From NCBI GenBank assembly GCA_050084515.1, contig CM114272.1, positions 7,688,001 to 7,752,000 on the forward strand: a stretch of DNA of 64,000 nt, given 5' to 3'. Source of the DNA: Blasia pusilla (lineage: Eukaryota; Marchantiophyta; Marchantiopsida; Blasiales). Below are positions 20,040 through 30,117 of the stretch, piece by piece; within the stretch, counting starts at the first letter, position 1, and each line of letters starts with the position of its first letter. The position numbers and the translations under genes are program-made. The notes below the pieces were generated by a model, which had not been told where the DNA came from, made no database searches, and saw only the letters and a program-made list of their open reading frames with translations.

Positions 20040-22490
20040 CCGGGAATGCATGTTGACGGCGACAAAGAGTTGGAGGGCGTGATCAGGTTACCCATTCGAG
20101 TCCCTTTTCCCGCACTTATCGTGTGTGATTGAGAGTGCTGGGTATCGGGTAGTAGTTGGTGCTAGGTGGGTGCAATGATGGGGACAAGTGTAGATTCTGT
20201 TCATGTGTAGCATGTTGGTGGATATACGGCAGTTGCCGCATAGCGATCGCATGTATGAACCGAGAGTATCGCTAGGTTAGGTGAGGTAGTTGGGAGGCTC
20301 ATGGTGAGCCCGAGTGTTGAGTGTGCGTGAGGCCAGATATGTCATCACGGGATTGATGTTAGCATAGGTCAACTAGTGAGGAGTGTGGGAGACTCTCGGT
20401 GAGTCTGAGCGCTTGAGCGGGTGAGACAGGGTTGTCATCACGGCATTCTTCCAAGGTTTGGAAGAACGGGGTAGTGCGAGCAGTGGTAGTGGTGTGACAC
20501 GGAGTGGAGTGAGATACCGAGGGATTACCAGTGAGGAGCTACCCCAACATCCATCCGTGGTTGAATTGTCATCACTAGACACAGGGTCTGGTGAAGAGAT
20601 CGCAGACAGAGATAGTAGTACTTGGCAGGAGATGGACGACATGGGCCATCGGGGCATGCGTCGTTTCTCGGGTGCAATGGGCACCATCGACTTAGATAAT
20701 TTTATCCCGGTGTTTGACACGTGGTGTGACTTCCAACAGGTACGCACTCCGACACGGTTCAACCCTTTCATGGCATGGAAGGGGTTGTTCCAACACTTGG
20801 AGGGTCCTCCGATGGATGACTACATGGAGTTTTGATCACTAAATTCAGTAGAGATTGATGCCCGAAGGATGTATTGGGCTCCAGGGTATGTGTCCACTAG
20901 TGGTCGCGAGGCATATGATGGGATTGAGAGAGGAGAGAGACCCACACCATCAGCCCGACGACTAGATGGAGAGGAGGGCAGTGAGACAGGCAATGTGGCA
21001 GAGACCTCTAGTGGTAGAGGGCCACCCAGCTTCAGCCCCACAATGGAGTTCTTCCGACAATTGGGGAAGAGCTACAAGGGCGTACGCACCGACAAGTTGA
21101 AGAGTCTACAGGATTTTGAGCGACGATCGGGTGAGAGTCTGAGAGAGGCATTCACGCGCATGAGGAGGCTGAGCATTGCCAGGTATGGAGTGACTGAGGC
21201 GCAGTCAGTCCAGTATTGGTACGGGGTTCTAGACCGAGAACTACGGAGGAGAGTTTGAGATGCGGTGCTAATTCACACAGCGAAGCCCACATTGAAGGTG
21301 GTCTTTGAGTTTTCTGAGCGCATTGAGGTCAACATGAGTGAGGAGCAGGTAGTGACTCCTGGATTTTCTCGAGAGTCGACAGATCCACGAGCGATGGTGA
21401 CCCCACATGTGCCACAATGAGCACCAGTACAACGGGAGCGGGGCGGTGTGCCCAGAGAGCAGGGCGGGTACCGTGAGCCTATGAGGCAACAACCCCTACC
21501 TACATATGTTGCCCAACAGGGACCGATGTGGTCTTGTTGGACGTGTGGAGGGGCCCATAGGCAGAGAGACTGCCCACAGCATGGGAGAGGATCACGAGCG
21601 CCTCCGATTGCTCAGGAGCCACAAAGGATGGCCCCACCACAGCCCTAGTGTGACTATTGCCACAGATATGGTCACACTAGGGATAGATGTTTTGACCTTC
21701 GCCAAGAGGCATGTCCAGCGGTAGGCCGAGGGCCTGGGGGCGGTCATCCTGGAGGAGGTCGGGGAGTCCTTCCTGGAAGTGGTGGTAGAGGACCACCACT
21801 AGCTAGAGGAGATGGAGCCGGAGCACCAGAGCCGGCACTTCTCTCAGGCATCGATTAGTTGGAGCAGAGGATTTCTGCCATGACGATGATGCAGCTTAGG
21901 GAAGGCACGGAGCTACGAGCAGCTAGTGTGACTCCAGCTTCTACCTCTTACCCTGACCCGGGTGAGGATCTCTCCGGTATGGGGTTTATGTGTAGTGCAG
22001 CCCAGGTTGAGGCACCTGCGAGAGGCACTGAGCCATCGAGAGGTGGAGTTGAGATTGACCCACTAGAGAGGACCGATGGGCGGAAAGCCAGGGTTCCATA
22101 GTCATTCACATTGTTGGAGGCACTACACATCCCATCGATGGTGCCTCGACGATCAGCGGTGCCTACAGCTTAGGCACCTACGTTGAGGTCACGAGGAGCT
22201 GGAGTGACAACTCCTATGCCGGCTCGAGTGGAGCCAGTGTTGACCATAGTGTTGGAGGTGGCCACTAGAGTGAGTCAGACTCCACTATTTTCCGCCATAG
22301 AGTTGGCGACGTTGGGAGTTGGACCAACTGAGGTGTTTCGGTTCACCGCCACGTTGTGTGAGCATGGAGAGGTGACTGCTTCTTGTTCAGAGGTAGTTGA
22401 GGAGGTGGTGGACTTGCCCTCAGTGCCATCCTTGGCTGGCCCATACGGTTCACCACTGCCATGGGTGACCGATCAATAACCCTCACCACC
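20040..22490 (+). pseudogene. Ty3/gypsy gag, inverted relative to its pol
   Basis: Plus-strand Gag begins near 20,458 (MEERGSASSGSG). A capsid-like region includes WQEMDDMGHRG, FNPFMAWKGLFQHLEG and LQDFERRSGESLREAFTRMR, followed by two zinc knuckles, CWTCGGAHRQRDC and CDYCHRYGHTRDRC, at about 21,533-21,700. The C-terminal part ends EVVEEVVDLPSVPSL near 22,430. In the related copy at 32,540-35,130 this last motif is followed in the same frame by the protease segment, but here that segment lies on the other strand at 20,030. Several stops interrupt it. 20,040-20,457 is likely the gag leader. Confidence 0.8.
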
Positions 22491-23518
22491 TGAGAAAGTC
22501 GCCCAGGTGACACGGCAACCTTTGCAACACAACACTCTCCTCGACCAACACGTCGATCCTCCCGTCAATAGATGCGGACAACCCGTTGGAATCATGCATA
22601 CTGACACTCTATCGTCAACTCTCGCAAATCCCTGCCGCACAAACCGCTTCGCCTATCCCCACACGCGGCCTCTAACCTCCCTCAACCTGGTCGGCTCCAC
22701 TCCTACCACATACGCCCTGTCCGACCACGTGAACATGATCCCGACCACATCCAGACTCTCAACAACGTCTGCCCTGCCTCTACCACGTTGCCCATGCGCA
22801 ACCATGTCCAAAGGTAGTAAATGCGGGCCTTTCGGCCCGCATCCCTATGGGTACTAAATGCGGGGGTGGGGGGGGCCTTCCGGCTCGCACCCCTATGGTA
22901 CTAAATGCGTGGGGGGTCTTGAGAGAAAATGCGGAGGGAGAGGAACCCTCCCAAAGTGCGGGGGCGGGAGGGAAAGTAAATGCGGGAGGGGGGGGGGGAG
23001 AAAAGTAAATGCGGGAGTGAGGGGAGGAAAGTAAATGCGGGAGTGAGGGGGGGAAAGTAAATGCGGGAGTGAGGGGATGTCCGCCTTTCCGCGTCCCTCG
23101 CCCTTCCGTTCCCTCCGTCCGCCTAGCCGCGCCCCTCCGCGTTCGTCTGCCTGTCCGTCTGTCTATCCGCGCCCCTCGCCTATCCGCCCTAAACCTAGCT
23201 TTCGCGACCTAACCTATCCGCCTTTACTTAACAGCCCCCCGGCGGCTACAAGACCCAAACCTACCCTTTTCTTCTCTCTCCCGACACCCTCACTTGTGTA
23301 TACCCGACGCCCCACCACACACTACACTTGGTAGCTGTCCCTCGTCAATCTGTACTAACAAAATCTGAGAAAAACGGATAGCGCTTCCGCCCACGACCTT
23401 CTGAACAGAAAAATGACCAACACCCGCAACACCCGTGTCTCCAGGGGCTCCTGACCAAGGCAACTCGCTTGCCTACCTGCAAACAACGAATTCCCACCAA
23501 CCCCTTGACATCTTTCTC
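22491..23518. other. Non-coding gypsy-internal or flanking region
   Basis: No protein is recognised. It contains a G-rich tandem array at 22,815-23,080, a C-rich stretch at 23,080-23,330, and unclassified sequence up to the LTR remnant. It may be the untranslated leader of the gypsy element. Confidence 0.4.
22815..23080. repeat. G-rich tandem array built on TAAATGCGGG
   Basis: The motif (G)TAAATGCGGG recurs seven times. Three spaced copies come first, two of them followed by CCCTATGG-type blocks. The first of these carries a GCGGGC/GCCCGC hairpin at 22,821-22,842. Then come tight units AAAGTAAATGCGGGAG starting at 22,973, 23,002, 23,028 and 23,054, with 26-29-bp periods. Intervening G-runs reach about 11 bases, which would also favour G-quadruplexes. 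Confidence 0.85.
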
Positions 23519-24001
23519 ATGTAAAAATAAAGAGTAGTACAAACGGCACACCCGGCCTAAAACTCCACTCCTCAATCTACATCGGCATATAGAGCCTCGT
23601 CCACCCTGTGCTATCAAGGAATCTGGACGCTAGCACCCTAGTCCAATCTCACACACATACAAGAGAGGTGCTCCAACAGTCCAACATGAGAAAGATGGCT
23701 TAGGAAAGCCACCTTCCTCTCTTATATAGGGTTGGGAAGAACCAAAAGGCTCTTCACCTAAAAATAGTTGTCCCCTTGATAACCTACGCGCACAGGTTAC
23801 CAGGGGCGGGTGACCTGGTCAACTAGTCACCCGGCTATGAAAGACCTCAACATGAAAGTTTCAGAAACGACGTTCCTGACACAATGGACCTTTCCTCATC
23901 CTCATCCGACACCGTGGGACAAAGTTACACTCAAGATAGTCCACTGGCTCCTACACCCTATCCCCGATAGATCTCGGCCTATCCGCTACTCAGATGTGAC
24001 A
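23519..24001 (-). mobile_element. Ty3/gypsy LTR, 3'-truncated (minus orientation)
   Basis: It is homologous to the right-hand part of 16,157-16,701. Shared blocks are CACACCCGGCCTAAAACTCC, GAGAGGTGCTCCAAC, CACCGTGGGACAAAGTTACA and the terminal CAGATGTGACA at 24,001. A minus-strand TATA box (CTATATAAGAG) lies near 23,719-23,729. The terminal portion corresponding to 16,157-16,290 is missing at the left edge. It includes a block (GTTACCAGGGGCGGGTGACC) that the 16-kb copy lacks but the 54.8-kb copy has in diverged form. It is the likely 5' LTR side of the composite gypsy element. Confidence 0.8.
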
Positions 24002-24002
24002 C

Positions 24003-24180
24003 ATTAGCTTGTGTATTACCATGGATAAGCGAGATTAGGCTCTAAGTAGCCTCTAACCCAACTTTACCGGGGAGTGGGAATATCACCAGCATCGGATTAC
24101 CTTGCGCATTACCATGGATAAGTGAGATTAGGAGCTAAGTGGCCTCTAACGCAAGCTTATCGGGAAGAGGGAATGTCTCA
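24003..24180. repeat. Two-copy tandem repeat, 93-bp period
   Basis: ATTACCATGGATAAG starts at 24,015 and again at 24,108, each followed by GAGATTAGG, AAGT-GCCTCTAAC and a GGGAA end. It immediately follows the gypsy LTR end and precedes the MULE remnant. Confidence 0.85.
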
Positions 24181-24869
24181 AACTCTGCAGCGTAACGCAA
24201 CATTATACATTCCAACCGCATTTTGAAGGTTTATTTTCGTATTGTGTATGGTGTTTCTTGAGATTGTTGTATCATACTTACTCGCGCAGTTTCGTTTCTG
24301 CTTGATTGTATGGAGTAATTTTGACATACCATATAGGTCTTAAGGCAGAGGATATGCAACTTCAAATTGCACGAAGAAAGCCACATATATTTTCCCACGC
24401 CATCTCCTGATACAGCTCCAATTTGTCTTGAACATATGAAATTCAACCAAGATTGCATTTCTGCCTAAATTTAAGTTGAACATACGAAAATTAGCCATGT
24501 TTGCATTTCTGTCCAAATTTTTGTTGAACATAGCCCTTTCTAAGTAAACACCTAACATAGTATGGTCACAACACAGAGGCGTGGATTCCTGGAGATAGGT
24601 TAGATGACTTCATCCACCCTAAGGAACACCTTCCACATTTTTAGACTACTTTTCGGAAAATTAAGATTGATAAATTTGGGGAAATCTCACCATTCGTTAC
24701 TAGTGCGGTGCGCATATGGGCCTTAAGACTATAGAAAGACCGTTTGGAGCTCTTTGCCTAATGAGGTTTATGATTCAGACCTTTGTCGCAAAGGAGGTTA
24801 AGGTAGTAGGCCAAAAAACCAAAGCAGATGTCTTGGGCTATCTCAAGGGCGTGTATGCCAATTCCATTT

Positions 24870-26345
24870 TGCTGCTATTATGTCGTTAGATCGTCAAGGT
24901 TGTTGTATGCTCAGAAATTTTCATTCAAAGCATGTGGACAATGGTGGCCGGATACGCCACAGTGACTTAGACAAGACGGCTGATATTGCAAATGCAATGG
25001 TAGCCCCAAAATTGAGTTCTCATTGTAGGGACTTTATGGAGCGCTTATTGCGAGTAAATGTTAGCCCACTGAATATAATGAAAGAGCATAGGAGGTGGAT
25101 CCGCCTTCATACTCGTGAAAACCCCAACTAGGAGCATGTGTGGGACAGAGATGCCATACTGAAACCTCAAGATATACTTAACATTAAGCATTCAATGCGA
25201 AGGCGGGAAGGGGGTTACGATGGAACATATGATGCCATATCAATTCAACATTGGGTTCAATCACATCCATAAAATGTCATCTACTATAGGGAGGGTATCT
25301 CTAAGTTAGGACAACCTTTCTGCCTAGTTTTCTCTACACCTTGGATGCTTCAAAACTTTCTGGAGCTAGGAAACGGTGGGGCTATCTCTATGGATGCCAC
25401 CCATGGCACAAACACGTACGAGGTAAGGTTTAGGTCTTATTTTTGGTTCTGAACAATATGTATATGAGGTGTTGTGAATTTTTCTCACATAGCTCCTCAC
25501 CAAAATATGACATCATGTGTACCTTGCATTGTGTCGGACAGTGTGTTCACAATACCTACTGTTCATCCTGTTGGGATTTGATAAGTTCCAAAACGTCTTG
25601 CCTTTGGTTTGCACTATCCTTCAACAACATCAGCATCATGATTTGGTGGACTCCTTGTCTCATATCAAGGATTGGGCAGATAGGTATCTACAAAGACATA
25701 GCGAAGAAAAAAGCACCCGCGAGTGGAAGCCATGTTGCTTCATTCTCAATGAGTCTAAAGAGGAGCAATCTGCTATCAAAGAAGTATTTCCCGGGGTTCC
25801 TATAGACCTTTGTGTATGGCATTCGAGAAAGAATTGGTTAAAGAATTTTCATCAATAAGTGTGTTGCCCAATCACAAAAGTTGACATGAATAGAGACTTG
25901 GGTGGTGTCACGTACAACTGTGAGGAAGGTATGTTACTCTAGATTATCCGCATCTCTTCCATGCTTTATTACTTTGTAGATGGTGTAATCATCTCTGTTC
26001 CATATTATAACCTACTATCCATTCCATGTTCTTGAAGATCCAATGGACGCATCTTATCATTTAATGCGCAAGTGGGTAGGGACAGAACATTACTTTCTCA
26101 AATATTATCTTAACTGTTGGCATCCGAAGATAATAACATGGGCAAAGGGATACCCCAAGCATGCAAGGTCCAAACAAGATACTAATGTTGACATAGAGAG
26201 ATGGCATCACACTCTTAAGATGCACCTTATATCTAGCATGCCAACAAAGCCAACAAGGAAGCTCATATGCCTTGTGCAAGTGCTCACCGGTGAAATTGAA
26301 GATTTTTTCTAGTACATGGGCTTTTTGAAACAAGAGGGAATGGCT
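24870..26345 (+). pseudogene. MULE (Mutator-like) transposase, degraded
   Basis: Remnant of a plant MULE transposase. The N-terminal region has MVAPKLSSHCRDFMERLL near 25,000 and LVFSTPWMLQNFLELG near 25,330. The first catalytic motif, SMDATHGTNTYE, is at about 25,390. Then come FDKFQNVLPL near 25,580 and CCFILNESKEEQ with FPGVPIDLCVWHSRKNW at 25,735-25,840. The Glu-bearing block DIERWHHTLKMHL is near 26,190. The residue expected to be the second catalytic Asp appears as Asn (FILNES). Between TNTYE and FDKFQN a GTAAGG follows directly, so an intron or an indel lies at about 25,425-25,550. Stop codons occur after NPN and elsewhere. Confidence 0.75.
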
Positions 26346-27947
26346 AGAAAAAAGGCTATATAGAAGGTTATGCTAATGGCTATCCAGAGGGCAAAAACTA
26401 TATGCGGAAAAAACTAGGCATGTTCTTCTTATTCAATATAGCTCGTGCCGCCTCAACATTATGTCGATTTTTCCTCTCAGCCACTCTATTTTGTTGTGGA
26501 GTGTAACGACAAGTCACTTGTCATTGGATGCCATTTTGATGTAAGTAGTCATCAAACTCTATTGAAAGGTATTCTCCTCCTCCATCACAACACAATTTGA
26601 GAATGTGTTCTTGAGTCTGCTTCTCTACCAGAATTCTGAAATCTTGAAACATTGAGAATACTTCTGACTTGGCCTTTAGAAAGTATACCCACATATACCT
26701 AGAGAAGTCATCAATAAATGAAACAAAGTACTGGAAACCACTCATGTTATGTTGTGATGTTGTCCACACATCACTGTGAATCAAGTCTAATATCTTGGAT
26801 GCTCTTCTATCTTGCTTTGGAAATGGAGATCTAGCTTGTTTTCCAAATTGGCAAGCAAGGCATACCTCTAACGATGTAGGACTCGCTAATTTAGGAAGTC
26901 CTATTACTATATTAGATGATGAAAGACTCTGTAATCTTTGAAGATTCATATGCCCAATTCTCTTATGCCACATATTTACATCTGTGACTTCTTGGCCAAT
27001 TTGACCATACATTATTGTTTGAATCTCTAGCATAGAAACATCTAATTTGAACATTCTGCCACATGTAGTTCCTTTGGCTTTCATAGTTTGGTTATCCATT
27101 GTTTCAATAAAACAACCATCTATGTTAAACTTCATCCGATAACCCTATTCTACTGTTTGTCCTAGAGAGATCAAGTTTCTTGCAATGGTAGGAACATAGA
27201 GAATATTTCCAAGAGCACAAAGACCATCTAATGCTATTGGAACTTTACCGGTATGCATGACATGATGTTAAGTATAATCTCTTGTAAGCACTATTGTAGG
27301 ATCTTTCATCGACTCCATCCTGCTGAATCATTTAGCTTGTGAGGTCATGTGATTTGATGCACTAGAGTCGATGTACCAATCTGTTGTCGAGTCTTTCTTG
27401 ACCATTGCTCTCATATGATGAGTTATGACCAAGAGATGCTCAATCTGTAAATGTTGTTGTTCTTAATATTGCCTTTGGTATTGTTGCTTCACATATTTTT
27501 GTTGATGTAAGGCTTCCGTTCTCATATCTGCCTTCTTCCTGAAGCAAAACTTTGCATAGTCACCCTTTATCCCACCTTAATTACAAGATCCAAGGATCCT
27601 CTATTGTTGATCTTGATCCCAACGGTTTCCACGATCATCACCTTGTGATTGTGTATGGTACTGATTTGTAGTTGATTGAGTGTTCTTGTGTTGAGCGCCT
27701 CTTCCCAAAATGCTTGATATCCACCACGACCACGGAAGCTCCTACCACGACCTCTGCCATTCACTTCATTCAATTATTGTTTCTCTTCTATTTTCACTCT
27801 AATGCTATTCAAGTGATCAACAATATGTCTGATACTCAAAATATAGTCATTGATGCTGTGCGATCCTTTCCTCACTTCATTCAATTGTTGTTTCAATTGA
27901 AGCTTTTTGGCCTTTGTAGATATCTGGAATAACTTTTCCAATGCATC

Positions 27948-28969
27948 CCAGGTGTCGTGCGCCTACTCTCCTTGAACGTTAATCTTGTTTGTTGCGGAAG
28001 CGTGCGTTCAGTAGGTCACGCTCTCAACGCTGATCTGCATCCAAACACGCACTTCGGTTAGTCGGGTCTTGGATCAATCAGCGGGATTACTTTCCGAGTT
28101 CTCGTCTCGGACTCTCTCTTCAAGCTCAACCTTCCTAGTTTCACGGTTTCCAACACGGGCAAGTCTCGAAAGACTTGGGACAGACTTTGTCGGTTCGGGA
28201 ACTCAAACGGCGTCTCGCGCTTAGCGGTTCCAAGCTGTCGATGAACATCCAATGAGTTCCTCACCAAGACTCGCACGAAGTGAATCTCGGTTGGAATCCA
28301 AGTGTGGCGTGGCAAAGTCCACTCCTTGGATCGGGTTTGGGTTTGGGTTTCGCCAAACTCCGTTTCATTGCCTCTGAAACGCCGTTTGGCGCCCAAAGTG
28401 GGGTTTCGTTTGAGACATCTCAGAGAAGGTACTCCCCTTACTAGTACTTCTGGGGATCTCCGGGGCCCCTACATTTAGGGAAAGACACCCGGGCCCTCAA
28501 TTGGCCCTCAACCCGATTGCTCTCTGAATCGTTTTCGGCCAATATCTCAGCCTGTACTTATGCGTTTGCTGAAATCTTTGGTGCGTTGGAAGCGTCTCAA
28601 GATCAGCTTTCCAACGCGCCCTTACTTGGCCCAAACGCATCTCGGAGCTCAACGTTATGGTCCTAAACACAGTCAGATTCTCCCAAACGCTAGTCATGTT
28701 CCAAACTGGTTCTCACCTCCTTGGCAACCAACCTCCGAGACTCAACTCATCTCAAGTCTCGGCTCGCGTTTGGTCTAGGTTTCCTGGTCGCGACCACTAA
28801 TGCATGAAACGCACAATTCTGTTCCACGTTTCGTCTCTTAGACTTTTCCAAGAGACTCTTCCAAACGCCTCTCCAAAGCGCAAACCTCGCGGCGTGAGTT
28901 CCTTTGAGTTCTGATGTTTCGCTTGGCGCGTATTTGGTGTTGTTTGGTTATGAGGGTCGCGACACCAGG
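27948..28969. mobile_element. Nested solo LTR (27,953-28,964) with 5-bp target duplication
   Basis: The insert starts TGTCGTGCGC and ends GTCGCGACA, the TG...CA of an LTR, and is flanked on both sides by CCAGG (27,948-27,952 and 28,965-28,969). Removing the 1,012-bp insert and one CCAGG rejoins the host copia gag reading frame exactly (TPKETW next to DALEKLF on the minus strand). A 5-bp target duplication with TG/CA ends is typical of LTR retrotransposons, and no coding sequence lies inside, so a solo LTR is the simplest reading. The left end resembles the gypsy LTR end at 16,157, but the body does not obviously match it. Confidence 0.9.
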
Positions 28970-29793
28970 TCTCCTTTGGAGTATCAACATCTTGAATGTG
29001 ACCTATCATTTCCGAACTCATCATTATTGAAATGTAGTGGATTACTTGTCCGAGTACTTGCCTTGCACGTTTGTTCCAATCGCAAGCACTCAAGTATGTT
29101 GAGTCACCTTCTGACTTGGCCTCAACACTTGTAAGAAACTCCCATAGTTCTTGACCCATGAGAAACCTTTTCATTCAAAATTTCCAAACATTGTAGTTTT
29201 GCTTGTCTAGCTCCTCGCTTATGATTGTTATTGAGGAATACTCCATGCTATATGATTTTTCTAAAAAAAAGAGTAATTTCAGGCTCTCCATTGTTCCAAT
29301 TGAAGCATCGACCACTCCTAAACAAAAATTGACCTAAAATTTTCCAAAATTGATCAATTGTATGGAAGAACTAGTCAAAATTGGCATGTAGAGAGCAAAC
29401 TACATAACTTTCCTTCACTAATTGCACTTTCCTACACTGAAATTGCTACTGCAAGAGCTAAGAATGTCAAAATCATGCGATTTCGGATGTGTTGGAAAGA
29501 TCTCAACAAGATAATTATAACGAGCCTTCGGAATCATTCTAATTTCTAAATCAACTGAATGCATCGGTCAAAACAAGCCTTCAGCATTATTCTAACCGAT
29601 GCGGATCCTGATTGCTAAATCGATTGCAAAAGCCCTAAAAAATGCCTCTAAAGTTTTGTCACTATCACAGCTTTACCTGAAATCTTCTACCACTAAGCTC
29701 TTAATAAAATCTCCTTCTCCCAAAGTGAAATTGTGACTTCTCTTGCCTCTCTTCTTTCCTCAAACATCAAGAATTTCAAGTGATGTTCTCATA

Positions 29794-30117
29794 TTGCTCT
29801 AATTCCATGTAGAAAAGTGCTAAAGAAGCATAATTGATGCAAAACGACTCTCATACTCACACATCACCATGGAGAACAAAATTTTGCAATGAGAGAATGA
29901 GTGGAGGTTGGTCCCCTTCTCAATTATATAGGGTATGTTAAAGCAACCCTAACCCTAATCCTAACCATAATATTGAGTTATACTAACTATGCTTAACTAA
30001 TCCTAGTTAAGATAATCGTGCTTAACTTACTAACCAAGATTAAGATTCCCTACTTCATGTGAGTACCAAATGTAATAGTTGGGGTGTCTGATGAGCTTGA
30101 ATGTAACTTAGTCTTCA
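29794..30117 (-). mobile_element. Copia 5' LTR (minus orientation)
   Basis: On the minus strand it starts TGAAGACTAAGTTACA at 30,117 and contains the TATA-like CTATATAATTGAGAAGG. It is homologous over about 310 bp to the plus-strand LTR at 7,485-7,793, so both belong to one family. Its right boundary toward the element interior is uncertain because the comparison copy ends there. Confidence 0.75.

Larger units (their letters stand above)
26395..30117 (-). mobile_element. Ty1/copia retrotransposon, 3'-truncated, with nested solo LTR
   Basis: Minus-strand element: LTR 30,117 to about 29,794, leader, Gag, protease, integrase, then truncation near 26,395. Gag starts around 29,250 (ELDKQNYNVWKF, a stop, then MKRFLMGQELWEFL), is interrupted at 28,965 by a nested LTR, and resumes at 27,952 with DALEKLF and LNEVRKGSHSINDYILSI. 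An RG-rich segment (GRGRGRSFRGRGGYQ) lies near 27,700. The protease motif WYIDSSASNHMTS is near 27,350. Gag-pre-integrase WHKRIGHMNLQRL and CLACQFGKQ and integrase IHSDVW and IDDFSRYMWVYF are within 26,960-26,680. The catalytic-Glu block NRVAERKNR is near 26,460. RT, RNase H and 3' LTR are absent. Stops at several places show it is dead. Confidence 0.85.

Noticed and set aside
23077-23334. Pro/Arg/Ser-rich plus-strand frame
   Set aside because: Low-complexity translation of a C-rich repeat tract next to the G-rich array, with no domain or start context.
16157-24001. One intact gypsy element bounded by matching LTRs
   Set aside because: The two LTRs differ by a block of about 100 bp and by truncation, flanking pentamers (GGATT, CATTA) do not match, and gag is inverted, so a single intact insertion is not supported.
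29941-29975. CCCTAACCCTAATCCTAACC resembling telomeric repeat
   Set aside because: It is part of the copia LTR and has a counterpart in the LTR at 7,485-7,793, so it is element sequence.
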